This document shows, one piece after another, positions 27,219-36,283 of a stretch of DNA of 64,000 nt. Both the position numbers and the translations under genes were made by a program. The DNA comes from Streptomyces smyrnaeus (lineage in GTDB: Bacteria; Actinomycetota; Actinomycetes; Streptomycetales; Streptomycetaceae), in contig NZ_JAFFZM010000027.1 of assembly GCF_017676345.1 (NCBI RefSeq), positions 1 through 64,000 of the forward strand, written 5' to 3'. The notes below the pieces were generated by a model. It did no database searches. It saw nothing but the letters and a program-made list of their open reading frames with translations, and was not told the DNA's origin. The number at the start of each line of letters is the position of its first letter. Position 1 is the stretch's first letter.

Positions 27219-27923
27219 CTACACGAGGGCGGCGGCCACGGTCTCGAGGACAGCGCGCTGCTGCGGATCGACGGGCGCGTCGGCCTGGCGCAGCGAGCGC
27301 AGCGTGCTGCCTTCGACGCACAGCCTGCACAGCCCGAACACCGGCATCGGACCGGCACCGATGAGGGTGTGCGAGGTGGAGCTCTCGTAGACAGGGCGGT
27401 AGCAGCCGGGGCACAGCTGGCAGTCCTCGGGCTCATCCGCCGGCAGCGCGTCGGGGCCGAGCAGCGGGACGATCCGGCGGAGGTTCTCCCCGGCCTCCGC
27501 CCACAGTCCCATCGGCCGTTCCGCGGACCGCTCGAACACGACGTCGCTGTCCGGGCCTTCGCTGGTGCGGACCCGGGCCAGCGTGCCGACGCCTTCCTCG
27601 GGGTGGTCGGGAAGGAACGCCAGGACGGTCCGGTAGCCGGGCCCCTCGGTCACGCCGAAGACATGTCCCTGCCCGGCAGCGAGCGCCGCGGCCACCTCCT
27701 TCAGCCCCTGGCCGTCGTCGTCGTTGCGCAGACGCAGCGGCCACGCAGCCGGAGCGTCGTCGATCTCGGCAGGGGAGGAGGTGATCAGGATGCCGTTGCC
27801 GGACTGGCGGACGTCCAGGTGCTGCATTCCCCGGGTGGAGTGGAAGGCGGTGCCGAACCATTCCGTGGTCGGCTGGCTCTCGCCCCGTGGGCGGCGTGGC
27901 TTGTGCTGCTTGTGACGTCCCAT
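27219..27923 (-). CDS. hypothetical protein with paired CxxC motifs
   Basis: A 234-residue protein, start at MGRHKQHKPRRP (27923) because upstream sequence is low-complexity. It has a basic N-terminus, an alpha/beta middle (MQHLDVRQSGNGILITSSPA, GHVFGVTEGPGYRTVLAFLP) and C-terminal CQLCPGC and CRLC motifs that probably bind zinc. Commonly seen next to replication-relaxation genes in Streptomyces mobile elements, which fits its position convergent to 26106-27164. Function unknown. Confidence 0.6.
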   Translation of the reverse strand: MGRHKQHKPRRPRGESQPTTEWFGTAFHSTRGMQHLDVRQSGNGILITSSPAEIDDAPAAWPLRLRNDDDGQGLKEVAAALAAGQGHVFGVTEGPGYRTVLAFLPDHPEEGVGTLARVRTSEGPDSDVVFERSAERPMGLWAEAGENLRRIVPLLGPDALPADEPEDCQLCPGCYRPVYESSTSHTLIGAGPMPVFGLCRLCVEGSTLRSLRQADAPVDPQQRAVLETVAAALV

Positions 27924-28074
27924 GTTGTGCCTCGCAGACGTGGGCCCGTGCACGGGCCGGATCGGTCCGCTGACCCCACAACCGGCTGCCCGGCAGGTCG
28001 GGTGCGCCACGGGCCCGTCATTCACCCGCCCAGCCGATCCGGCTGTCGGGTGCCCGCTGTGAAAGCGGTCGTTG

Positions 28075-28470
28075 TCAGTCGGCTACGACGTCGCGTAGTT
28101 CCTGTACGGCGCGTTCGCGGTGGTGCTGTGCGGGGATCGCCTCGTACAGGTCCAGGGCGCGACGGCGGACCAGGCCGGTTCGGTAGTCGACGGGCAGCGA
28201 CTGTGCGACGGCACGCCTCTTCGCTGTCGCCGTCGTGATGGGCACAGGCGGCACCGTAGATGTACAGCAAAGTGCGCGTCATCGTGCTGGTCGGCGCGGA
28301 CAACTCCAGCGCCCGCTGCTGGCTCTCCTGAGCGCGGAGGGTGTCCCCGAGCGTGGTGAACGCGTGGCTGAGGTGGACGTGGTGCTTCTGCTCGCCGTAC
28401 GTCAGCCACGTGTCCGACCGCTCGCACTCGCCGGAGCGGGCCGCGCTGACGGCGGGTGGGCCGGGGCGGG
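28075..28470 (-). pseudogene. TPR tail of an XRE-type regulator, frameshifted
   Basis: One frame reads ERSDTWLTYGEQKHHVHLSH, AFTTLGDTLRAQESQQRALE and TRTLLYIYGAACAHHDGD; the next frame continues with VDYRTGLVRRRALDLYEAIP and AVQELRDVVAD, stop at 28075. This is the tetratricopeptide C-terminal region of large Streptomyces helix-turn-helix regulators. The DNA-binding half is missing and there is a frameshift. Confidence 0.65.
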
Positions 28471-28591
28471 CCGGTCGGCGGTTCCCCACCGCCCCGCTGC
28501 CGCGCTGCGCTTCGTCGTCTGACGTCTCGTCCGACAGATGGAAAGTTCCGATCGACCGGCACTTGACCGGCCTGCCCTCCATCCTGGACAC

Positions 28592-30562
28592 ATGACGTCC
28601 AGTGACCCCGCCCCGGCACACGCGCAGCCATCGATCACGACGGTGACGCGGCACGACATCTTCAGCTATCTGCGCGGGATATCGAGCCCCTGGTGGGGGA
28701 AACTGGACGAGGTCACGTTCCTGGAGGGCCTCTACGACCTGGACCGACCTGCGGCCGAGAACGGCCAGCTCCCGACTGTCCGTGCCGATATCCAGCAGCA
28801 CCGGTTCAACAACGAAGATCTGCCCGACGACTGGATCTTCGAGGACTCTCGGTTGGAGCTCTCCGACGGGCCGGACGAGGTGCTGCTTGCCTTCCTGGCA
28901 CGAATGGTCCATCCCGAGGTTGCGGCCGGCGTCGAGGAGGCGATGAAGCAGGTTGAGGAGCTGAACCGGCTGCTGCCGCTGAACGACGACGACACGGGCA
29001 AGCTCGACCTCGTCCTCGGGCAGACCTACAGCCTCCTAGACTGCGCCGGCGAGGAGACCGCATGCGACCTGCTGCGTACAGCTGTCCTGACCCTGCGCCG
29101 CGACGGCGGCTTCTTTAACCCCGTGCCTGGTGACGGTTGGACGGCGGACACCTACGAGGCGGTCCTGACCGTGGAGCGCGAGCTCCTGCCCATCTGTGCC
29201 CCGGAGACGAAGGAGGTGATCTGGGGGACACTGGAGACCCTGCTCAGCCAGCTCGGACGCACCGACGTCCAGGACCTCGTGGTCGAAGGCGATACCCGGC
29301 CGCTGCCCCACATCCCGCCGGACTGGCGGGCCCAAGCCACTGCACCCGCCACCCCCATCGTTCGTGGTCTCCGCCTCCCCTTCACCACCACCGAGTTCGA
29401 CGTCACCCGCGGGGACTTCGCCGACCTGGAGATCCGTGCCTCGCATGACAGCAGCGGGTTCCACTACCTCTACGACACCCGCGCACGTCGGATGATCACC
29501 GACTTCGTTCTCGACGCCCGGCCCCAGGTGGCCACGCTGTGCAGCGTCACCATCATCAAGAAGGGCAGCACCTTCACGCCGAGGGTCAAGCTGTGGAAGA
29601 AGGACAAGAAGAAAGCAGGTGAGGTCCCCGCGACGAACACGTTGCCCGACACCGGGGCCACCCGGGCTGTCAAGGCGCTCGTCGACACCGGGGATGTCCA
29701 CGAGAACTTCTGGAAGGTCATCAACTTCCTCCAGGGCTGCGCCGGGCTGAGCACGCCCGGCGGCTCCCTCCAGCTCGTGGCCGGAGACGAGGCCCAGCTG
29801 ACCCAGATGCTGACCGGCCAGGACCGGACGATGGTTCTCGGTGCGGTCAGGACCGCGATCGGCGGCGGGCTCACCGAGGAGGACATCCGGTTGATCAGCA
29901 ACCGCAGGGAGCAGCTCAAGAGGTTCGAGCGGCTGCTGAACGATCCGCACTACTTTCAGCAGGAGGAGAGCCTTGCGACGACGCGCGGGGCGGAGGCGGT
30001 CTGGCAGGCCTTCTTCGAGGCGAACCAGTGGATCTTCGGCTACGGGCTCAACCTCATCGCCTGTGAATCCATCGACGACGGCAAACTGGAACGCATCACC
30101 ACCGGTGCCGACATCTTCGGCGGAGCCGGGAAACGCATCGACGCCATCATGCGTTCCAAGGGCCTGATCAGCAGCATGCTCTTCTGCGAAATCAAGACCC
30201 ACGACACGGAGCTGCTCGCCAAGGCCCCGTACCGCGCGGGCGTATACCAGGCATCGAAAGAACTGGGCGGCGGCGTGGCGCAGGTGCAGAAGACCGTGGG
30301 CAAGGCCCAGCAGCTCATCTCCCGCGAGTTCCTCAACCATATCTACGACGACGACGGCACTCCGACCGGCGTCGAACTGTCCACCACCCGGCCCCGGCAG
30401 GTCGTGGTGATCGGGAGCCTGCGCGAATTCACCCACAACGGCCATGTGAACCCGGAGAAGATCAGCTCCTTCGAGCTGTACCGGACATCGATCCAGGACG
30501 TCGAGATCATCACGTTCGACGAGCTCTACCAACGGGCGTGCTTCATCGTCGAAGATCGCTAA
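28592..30562 (+). CDS. sduA: Shedu-type defence nuclease with N-terminal AbiJ-NTD3 domain
   Basis: A 656-residue protein. Residues ~15-110 match AbiJ-NTD3: TVTRHDIFSYLRGISSPWWG, KLDEVTFLEGLYDLDRPA, QHRFNNEDLPDDWIFED. A central region of unknown fold follows. The C-terminal ~200 residues are a Shedu (DUF4263) nuclease: FFEANQWIFGYGL, GGAGKRIDAIMRSKG (Asp near 515) and MLFCEIKTHDTELL (E-x-K near 530), the PD-(D/E)XK catalytic set. Shedu proteins defend against phage by cutting DNA; the AbiJ domain is thought to be the sensor or regulator. Single-gene system, no partner needed. ATG 28592 is chosen since the 18-codon extension to 28538 is repetitive. Confidence 0.85.
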   Translation: MTSSDPAPAHAQPSITTVTRHDIFSYLRGISSPWWGKLDEVTFLEGLYDLDRPAAENGQLPTVRADIQQHRFNNEDLPDDWIFEDSRLELSDGPDEVLLAFLARMVHPEVAAGVEEAMKQVEELNRLLPLNDDDTGKLDLVLGQTYSLLDCAGEETACDLLRTAVLTLRRDGGFFNPVPGDGWTADTYEAVLTVERELLPICAPETKEVIWGTLETLLSQLGRTDVQDLVVEGDTRPLPHIPPDWRAQATAPATPIVRGLRLPFTTTEFDVTRGDFADLEIRASHDSSGFHYLYDTRARRMITDFVLDARPQVATLCSVTIIKKGSTFTPRVKLWKKDKKKAGEVPATNTLPDTGATRAVKALVDTGDVHENFWKVINFLQGCAGLSTPGGSLQLVAGDEAQLTQMLTGQDRTMVLGAVRTAIGGGLTEEDIRLISNRREQLKRFERLLNDPHYFQQEESLATTRGAEAVWQAFFEANQWIFGYGLNLIACESIDDGKLERITTGADIFGGAGKRIDAIMRSKGLISSMLFCEIKTHDTELLAKAPYRAGVYQASKELGGGVAQVQKTVGKAQQLISREFLNHIYDDDGTPTGVELSTTRPRQVVVIGSLREFTHNGHVNPEKISSFELYRTSIQDVEIITFDELYQRACFIVEDR

Positions 30563-30715
30563 GACTCCCATCCACCGGTCTGGTTGGCCTGTGGGTGTGT
30601 CCAGTACGTACGGCGGCCCGCGTGTGGTGACCGTCGTACGGGGTGGGCCGCTGGTAGCCCCGGCTCGGACCGGGACCACCAGGTCGGCGGATGTGGGCTC
30701 AGCGGGGGCGCCGGG

Positions 30716-31000
30716 TCAGCGCTGCTGGATCCACCAGATGATCCACGCGGTGCCGCTAGCGCCCAGGGCGCCAGTGGAGCCGCGGACGATGCCGTGGCCC
30801 GCGGTACTGGCGAGGGCGCGCAGGCGACGGCGGAGACCGCCGTCCAGCAGCCGCCGCAACCGGGTCCGGATCTCGGACCGGATGTGGCGCAGCTTGCCGC
30901 TGCCCTGGTGATGCCGGGTCGACGCCGGCCGGTCGGTGCCCTTAGGCTCGTTGGACATGCTGATGGTGCCTCCTTGGGGAGTGACTGTCGGTTTCTTCAC
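30716..31000 (-). CDS. small basic protein with C-terminal membrane helix
   Basis: Read from GTG 31000 (whose GTGA overlaps the stop of the upstream mini-gene; GGGAG lies 7 bases upstream) or from ATG 30958 with a more distant AAGGAGG. The body is very basic (RHIRSEIRTRLRRLLDGGLR) and ends in GASGTAWIIWWIQQR. Last gene of a coupled three-gene unit with the winged-helix protein. Confidence 0.5.
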   Translation of the reverse strand: MKKPTVTPQGGTISMSNEPKGTDRPASTRHHQGSGKLRHIRSEIRTRLRRLLDGGLRRRLRALASTAGHGIVRGSTGALGASGTAWIIWWIQQR

Positions 31001-31128
31001 TGGGCGGCTCCCTGCTGGAACAGGGGGCCGTCGCCCGTTTGCGGGGCGGCGGCCTGAACCGCGCCCGACCCGTGTGCGAGGGGCCGGGAGTCGTAGGACC
31101 GGGGCTGTAGCGCCCCGGTGGTGTTCAT
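30997..31128 (-). CDS. 43-residue translationally coupled mini-protein
   Basis: ATG 31128 overlaps the stop of the winged-helix gene as ATGA, and its own stop overlaps the next GTG as GTGA. It encodes MNTTGALQPRSYDSRPLAHG and a Gln/Ala/Pro-rich tail. The double overlap, not the peptide, is the evidence. Confidence 0.45.
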   Translation of the reverse strand: MNTTGALQPRSYDSRPLAHGSGAVQAAAPQTGDGPLFQQGAAQ

Positions 31129-32036
31129 CGCGGAATCGCGGCCCCCGAGAGCGCGGGGATACGGGAGCCGATCCGCAGCGCGGTGCGGGCGATGCCCTCG
31201 GGAGTCCAGGCGGCCTCCGCCGCCTCGCGCTCCGTCTTGTTGACGTTCAGGTCGAACGGCGCGGCGAGGGCCCAGCGGACGTGCGTGCTCTGCCCAAGGA
31301 CGGAGAAGCCGTCCAACTGCTGCTCGGAGAGGAACTCGTACAGCAGGCGCTTCTTCTTCAGCTCCTCGATGCCACGCCCGACCGTCGACGGGGAGATCCC
31401 GTACCAGAGTGCGTACTCCCTGGCCTTGTACAGGGCGAAGGACGGGCTGCGCTGGCTCATGAGGATGAGCAGCATCGCCTTCGCCGGCATCGACAGCTTC
31501 CGGTAGTAGTGCTGCTCCCAGTACGCGAAGGGCACCTTGAAGTAGGTGCTCTTGCGGGAACCCTCCTTGTCGCCCGACGGAAGCGTGTACGGGTCGCCGG
31601 AGCCGTCCTCGAGCAATTTGGTGATCTTCGTCATCCGGCCGTCCGGCTCGGTGCTGATCAGCTTCAGTTCCTTGAGCTTGTGCAAGTGCCGGGAGACTGC
31701 GGCGCTCGCGGTGCCGTTGGTGGCGAAGGAGATCCCCGCGGCGCGGCCCCAGGTCTCGGACCGGTGAACGACGCCCCAGTCGGCGCGCGCGGTGACGCAG
31801 TGGATCAGGAGGAACAGGTCCAGCCGCTCGTTGCTGCGCAGCATCTTGGAGAACGGGCCGGGCCGCGTGACCAGGCGGAGGCCGGGATCGGCATCCTGGA
31901 CGAAGGCACGCCGGACGGGGACGGCACGGCCGGTGCGCTTGGACTGCTCCAGCAGCATCCGTATCGTGTCGTCCTGGCTCACGGCCATGTCCCGCTTGAG
32001 CACGGTCAGTTCGGTGTTCACGGAGTCCATGTTCAC
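31125..32036 (-). CDS. winged-helix DNA-binding protein of plasmid/ICE type
   Basis: A 303-residue protein. LFLLIHCVTARADWG, GISFATNGTASAAVSRHLHK and LKELKLISTEPDGRMTKITK fit a winged helix. A second one is likely at YYRKLSMPAKAMLLILMSQR and YALWYGISPSTVGRGIEELK. Two winged helices in tandem is the layout of many replication-initiator and conjugation-regulator proteins. The six-copy iteron array at 33214-33279 lies about 1.2 kb upstream and is a plausible binding site. Followed by two overlapping small genes. Initiator function is inference. Confidence 0.6.
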   Translation of the reverse strand: MNMDSVNTELTVLKRDMAVSQDDTIRMLLEQSKRTGRAVPVRRAFVQDADPGLRLVTRPGPFSKMLRSNERLDLFLLIHCVTARADWGVVHRSETWGRAAGISFATNGTASAAVSRHLHKLKELKLISTEPDGRMTKITKLLEDGSGDPYTLPSGDKEGSRKSTYFKVPFAYWEQHYYRKLSMPAKAMLLILMSQRSPSFALYKAREYALWYGISPSTVGRGIEELKKKRLLYEFLSEQQLDGFSVLGQSTHVRWALAAPFDLNVNKTEREAAEAAWTPEGIARTALRIGSRIPALSGAAIPR

Positions 32037-32448
32037 CCATCGGCCGCACGAAGCGGGTGCCGAATTCCGGTGCGGGCCGCTTGGCCGCTTCCCGTTCAGA
32101 CCGGGCTATCGGAAAACAATTGGATAACTGATGACCCCAGTAGGAAACCATTGGTGGCTGAAGCCGCAGGCAGTCGCGTAAACGACACCTGGAACCTTTA
32201 ACGCTTCAGACGGCGATCTTTGATGTTCTGGGGTTCGACTCTTGGATAGTTCACGCCGTGATTCCGTACCTGGTAGAACACGGCGGCGAATCCGGTTCAG
32301 AGCCGCGCTGGTGACGTCTCTTCCCGTGGCTGCCAGCGGCCTACGCGGTCCGTACGACTGCTCCCGTCCCGAACCCGACAGCACGAGACCCCGGGCCTGA
32401 CGAGCCCCGGGGTCCGGCGTGGTGGGGAAGGTGCAGTCAGGGAAGGGC
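32037..32448. other. AT-richer intergenic stretch upstream of the winged-helix gene
   Basis: It includes a locally AT-rich patch around 32105-32150 (GGAAAACAATTGGATAAC nearby) containing CCAATTG/CCATTGG half-sites, then GC-rich sequence. It should hold the promoter of the winged-helix operon. No gene seen. Confidence 0.4.
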
Positions 32449-32916
32449 TCAGTAGTCGTCCCGTTCGGAGGGCGGCCCGTACTGCTCGATGAGGTCGCAG
32501 GTGCAAGTGCCGCCGCCGTACACCGTCTTGTCGCACTCGTCATGGTGGTGCCGTACCGGCGGCCGCTTCGGCGGGGCGGCCGGGGCGGGAGGCCGGTCAG
32601 CTCCGGACCGGGCTGCGGCCCGGAGCTCGTTGTCCACGACGGCGGAGGCGATCTCGTCCTTGCGCCACTTCTCGGGGGAGTTGTGGTTCACCAGGCCACC
32701 CGCGTAGGCCATGCGCAGCAGTTCGGCCTCGGTGTGCTTTCGGGTCAGTTCGTAGGAATGCGCCCGCTTACGCGAAGGAAATTCACCCGCCCGGATGCCG
32801 CTGCCGTACGGTCCGACGGTCGTGGTCGGGGCGACCACGGACCCCGACCATGAGGCCGACCATGGCGGCCTGTCCCCGACCACGACTCCGGGGGCGGGGC
32901 GTGTCTGAAGTGACAC
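32449..32916 (-). CDS. hypothetical protein
   Basis: 155 residues if read from GTG 32916, though no ribosome site supports that start and the real one may be downstream. The solid part is RKRAHSYELTRKHTEAELLR, MAYAGGLVNHNSPEKWRKDE and IASAVVDNELRAAARSGADR, followed by a His/Cys-containing tail (HHHDECDKTVYGGGTCTCDL). Possibly a small zinc-binding mobile-element protein. It is divergent from 32946. Confidence 0.5.
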   Translation of the reverse strand: MSLQTRPAPGVVVGDRPPWSASWSGSVVAPTTTVGPYGSGIRAGEFPSRKRAHSYELTRKHTEAELLRMAYAGGLVNHNSPEKWRKDEIASAVVDNELRAAARSGADRPPAPAAPPKRPPVRHHHDECDKTVYGGGTCTCDLIEQYGPPSERDDY

Positions 32917-32945
32917 GTAATTCGAACAAGAGATCTAATGCCGGT

Positions 32946-33182
32946 ATGGACGTGACCGACTTCCCCGACGATCTGGTGCAGACGCAAGCCGCCTGTCACG
33001 CCACCTACGACGCGCTCGCCGCACCCCGCCCCCGCGACACCACCGCCCTGCGCCGCCGCCTGCTGCTCCTCTCCGTACGGCTGTGGTGGCACCCCTACTG
33101 GGAAACGGTCTCCTCGGTGCCGGCGGCACGGTCCGCGCTGCGCCACCTCGCCCGCGCCCACGGAGCCGTCCGGGCGGCCTGA
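32946..33182 (+). CDS. small helical protein
   Basis: 78 residues from ATG 32946: MDVTDFPDDLVQTQAACHAT, YDALAAPRPRDTTALRRRLL and SVRLWWHPYWETV. This short protein type is common in Streptomyces mobile-element regions, often near replication genes. Function unknown. Confidence 0.6.
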   Translation: MDVTDFPDDLVQTQAACHATYDALAAPRPRDTTALRRRLLLLSVRLWWHPYWETVSSVPAARSALRHLARAHGAVRAA

Positions 33183-33213
33183 CCGGTCGTCCTGGTCGAC
33201 CAGGAGCACGAGG

Positions 33214-33279
33214 TTGCGGCAAGGATTGCGCCTATCTGTTGCGCTGGATGTTGTGCCAAGGGTTGCGCCAGGTGTTGCG
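33214..33279 (+). repeat. iteron array, six copies of a TTGCG box
   Basis: TTGCG (once TTGTG) starts at 33214, 33226, 33239, 33251, 33263 and 33275, i.e. every 12-13 bases, just over one helical turn. Longer shared context is GTTGCGC in three copies. Regular spacing on one face of the helix fits a cooperative binding site such as a plasmid-type iteron or partition/operator site. Confidence 0.7.
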
Positions 33280-33595
33280 CGGCCCGCAGGACCGTCCCCG
33301 TGTCCGTGCAGGTCATCACCCGGGTTTGCCGTGGTCGGCCCGCTGACAACCCCGTTGCGGCTGCTCTGCCCATGTCCCTTGGCTGGAGTGAAGGAGGAAG
33401 GGACGGGCGGGATGGGCGGCGCGGCCGCGGCCGAGGATCGGGGCGCGCTCAGCCAGTTGCGCGTCGGCCGGGGCCGCCGCGCCTCGCCGCCGTCAACCCG
33501 GCTACGACTGCGGGTTGTGTTGGATCACTTACGCAAGAGTCCTGATTCGTGCTACTCGTCTACCGGGGCGATGTAAGCGAGATCGGCGGGGGCGC

Positions 33596-34282
33596 ATGAC
33601 ATCGGAGGGCGTGGAAGTACGGACTCGCAGGGCGAGCCGCGTTCAGGATGCTGTGCGCATCCTCTTCCTCTTGGATCACTGTCCATCCCCGGGTAGCGGG
33701 TGCCCAGCCCATCCGGACGCGGTGGCGGTGCTGCGCGGACAGAAGAAGCTTCAGGCGCTCGACTTCTGGCTCCGCAACCCCGATTACCTTGCCGATGAAC
33801 TGCTGAACGCCGCGGAGGCCGGCCGGAGCGTTCCGGGAGTCAGCCCTGTCGACCGGGCGGCTGCATTGCTAGAGGGCGATGAGCCGGATCTTGAGTCCTA
33901 TCCCATGATCCGCTGGCGCTATGGCGCCTACGAGTCACTCGATGACGCTCTGGCATTGCTGGTCGCGCATGGACTGATCGGCATCGACGCCATCGGGACA
34001 GCGCCTGACATCGACCGCTGGGATTACTGTTTGCTGCCGGCGGGCCGACAGGACGCACAGGAGATGCGCTCGCAGGAGCCGGATCTGTCTTGGTACGACG
34101 AACGCGCGGCACTGGTGCTGCTATTGGCCGGGGACCGCAGCGGCAGTGCCTTGAAGGAGCTTCAGTACGCGCAGGGTGAGTACGAACGAACCCACATGGG
34201 TGAGGACATCGCTGGCATTCTCCCGCGCGTCCGGGCCCGTTTGTCGGCGCTGCAGAGCAAGGTGAGCGAGGGGAGCGCATGA
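33596..34282 (+). CDS. ABC-3C-like system middle component
   Basis: A 228-residue protein from ATG 33596, first of three genes; its stop overlaps the next ATG by 4 bases. The blocks AVRILFLLDHC, LRGQKKLQALDFWLRNPDYL and YPMIRWRYGAYESLDDALAL with LVAHGLIGI reproduce the winged-helix 'middle component' pattern of ABC three-component defence systems (KL.KLDF.LRYP, then a R-x-R-Y-G block). In those systems the middle component links the ATPase to the effector. Assigned by pattern; no fixed family residue proves it. Confidence 0.6.
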   Translation: MTSEGVEVRTRRASRVQDAVRILFLLDHCPSPGSGCPAHPDAVAVLRGQKKLQALDFWLRNPDYLADELLNAAEAGRSVPGVSPVDRAAALLEGDEPDLESYPMIRWRYGAYESLDDALALLVAHGLIGIDAIGTAPDIDRWDYCLLPAGRQDAQEMRSQEPDLSWYDERAALVLLLAGDRSGSALKELQYAQGEYERTHMGEDIAGILPRVRARLSALQSKVSEGSA

Positions 34283-36216
34283 GTAACTTCACCGAGACTG
34301 TTGCCCGCCGTGCTGGTGTGGACGTCGCGGAGGCCGCAGCAGTGCTCGAGCATCACCGGGTACGGGAGAGCGGCGTGCTGCCGCGACCGCACCGACTGGC
34401 ATTGACCTCGATCGAGTTCTCAGGAACCAAGGCAGGCAAGTTCACCGACGACTTCCGCTTCAGTTGGCGGCTCAGCGACGGGTTGTGGTGCCTAGCCGGC
34501 GACAACCTCAAGGGCAAGAGCACTGTCCTGGAAGTGATCTGGTGGTGCCTGCGAGGCAAGAACAAACGGCTGCAGGACACCGCACGCAGATGGATCTCCC
34601 ACGTTCGGCTCGAAGGCCACATAGACGGTGAGCCCTTCAGTGTGGAGTTCCAGCACAAGGACGGCGTACCGACCGGACGCCTGGAGACCGGAAAGACCAC
34701 CTCCGGAATCGACTTCGCTGGTGAAGCCGAGTTCGCCTCCGTGATGAGCCAGTTCATGATGAACCGTCTCAACCTGGAGATCCTCCGAGGGTGGCACTCC
34801 GACGTCAAAGGCGAAGAAGACGGCAAGGCCACCGTCACCGACTGGGCGCTGTTCAGCCACGCACTGATCTGCCGCAACCGCAACGCTGAGGTCCTGCTCG
34901 GAGAGACCAGCGAGAATGGATCCGTCGTCAGCCTGCTGCAGATGTTCATCGGCCTTCCCTGGACCAGCACACGCCGGGACGCCGAGACCGCCCTGAAGAC
35001 TGTCCGGCAGCAGCAGCGGGGCGAGAAGCGTCGGGCTACCGAAGACACCCAGGCCCGTGCGAGCTCCCTGCAACGGCTCAAGGACGAGATCACTGCTGCC
35101 GAGGCGGCCCTCGCCAACACTGGTGTCGCCCCCGCCCTGGAAGACCAAGCCTTGGCCATTGAGCAAGCCGCGGCCCATGTTGCGTCCTGCGCGGGATGCC
35201 ATGCCACTGCCGTACAGGTGCATCTAACCGTCCAGCAGAACTACACCGAGCTGCACCAGACACTCGTGGAAGACCGGAAGCGGCTACGCGACATGAAGGA
35301 GAACACGGCAGCCAAGCGCTACTTCGGGGCTCTCGCCCCGACGTGTTGCCCGCGTTGCACCACCCCCGTCGCTGACCTCGCTCAGGCGCGCGGCGACCAG
35401 GCGGCGGACCACTGCTCCGTATGCGGCAGCGCACCTCCCGAGGATGCTCCGGAGGACACCACAGCTATCGACCAGATGAGTGAGAACATCGCCTCTCTGG
35501 CCGCTGCGGACGACCAGGCCCGCACAGCGCTGCGGCGCGCGGAGAAGGAACGGAAAGAAGCCGAAGCCCAGCTCGACGCGGCCCGCCGTGCGATGGCCGC
35601 TGCCCAAGCAGCACTACCGGATGCCTCTGTTCTGCGACGCCAGCTTGACCTGGAACGTCTGCGCGGCGCCCTGAAAGAACGCGAAGCCACCCACGCTCGC
35701 GCGGGTGGAACAACGGCGCCAGCCCCAGAGGAGAAGATCCTGGAGGCTGCGTACAAAGAAGCCGACGTGCGCGCCGGAAAGGCGAGTAAGCCCATCATGG
35801 ACCGGGTAAGCAGCGAAATCTTCGACCTCGCCGTCCGACTGGGATACGACAATCTTCAGGGCGTAAAGCTGCAGGCAAACGGTCCCATGAAGCTCCAGTT
35901 GGACGATGGACCGTCTTCGTTCCAGAAGGTGACCGAGGGCGAACAGCTGCGTCTGCGCATGGCCACGCTGCTGGCTCTCCTCCGCGTCGGCCAGCAGCAC
36001 GGCGGCCGCCATCCCGGACTCTTCCTCATCGACTCCGCCGGCGCCCAGGAAATGATCCCGACCGACCTTGCCGAGACGCTACAGCAACTTCGGGCGATCT
36101 GCGAAGAGACCGACGGGCTGCAGATCATCGCCGCTACGGCCAACCGTGAACTCGCCCGTACGGTCATCCCTGACGACCGCGCGAAGATCGCTGAAGCAGG
36201 GGCCTTCATGTGGTGA
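34279..36216 (+). CDS. SMC/Rad50-like ABC ATPase of a three-gene defence system
   Basis: 645 residues. N-terminal Walker A AGDNLKGKST at about 73-82 and the 'FSG' strand before it (TSIEFSGTKAGKFTDDF) are Rad50-like. Two coiled-coil arms (about 230-300 and 400-470) flank a zinc-hook-like segment CCPRC...CSVC near 356-383. The C-terminal lobe has FQKVTEGEQLRLRMATLLAL (signature region), LFLIDSAGA (Walker B, about 581-590) and IIAATAN. It should use ATP to sense or scan DNA ends and hand a signal to the nuclease encoded next. Overlaps the preceding gene by 4 bases, 67 bases from the following one. Confidence 0.75.
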   Translation: MSNFTETVARRAGVDVAEAAAVLEHHRVRESGVLPRPHRLALTSIEFSGTKAGKFTDDFRFSWRLSDGLWCLAGDNLKGKSTVLEVIWWCLRGKNKRLQDTARRWISHVRLEGHIDGEPFSVEFQHKDGVPTGRLETGKTTSGIDFAGEAEFASVMSQFMMNRLNLEILRGWHSDVKGEEDGKATVTDWALFSHALICRNRNAEVLLGETSENGSVVSLLQMFIGLPWTSTRRDAETALKTVRQQQRGEKRRATEDTQARASSLQRLKDEITAAEAALANTGVAPALEDQALAIEQAAAHVASCAGCHATAVQVHLTVQQNYTELHQTLVEDRKRLRDMKENTAAKRYFGALAPTCCPRCTTPVADLAQARGDQAADHCSVCGSAPPEDAPEDTTAIDQMSENIASLAAADDQARTALRRAEKERKEAEAQLDAARRAMAAAQAALPDASVLRRQLDLERLRGALKEREATHARAGGTTAPAPEEKILEAAYKEADVRAGKASKPIMDRVSSEIFDLAVRLGYDNLQGVKLQANGPMKLQLDDGPSSFQKVTEGEQLRLRMATLLALLRVGQQHGGRHPGLFLIDSAGAQEMIPTDLAETLQQLRAICEETDGLQIIAATANRELARTVIPDDRAKIAEAGAFMW

Positions 36217-36229
36217 CCATTACTCCGTC

Positions 36230-36245
36230 GACGCGTTAACGCGTC
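36230..36245. promoter_or_regulatory. 16-bp perfect palindrome between ATPase and nuclease genes
   Basis: GACGCGTTAACGCGTC sits in the 67-base gap before the nuclease gene, ahead of a strong ribosome site (AAGGAGG). It could be an operator for an internal promoter, or a recognition site. Too short to act as a terminator by itself. Confidence 0.5.
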
Positions 36246-36283
36246 ATTCATCGCAGGCCGCCGCACGATAAGGAGGGCCCACC

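Noticed and set aside
28538-28591. Upstream start for the Shedu protein
   Set aside because: Repetitive codons, no ribosome site; the family-like N-terminus fits ATG 28592.
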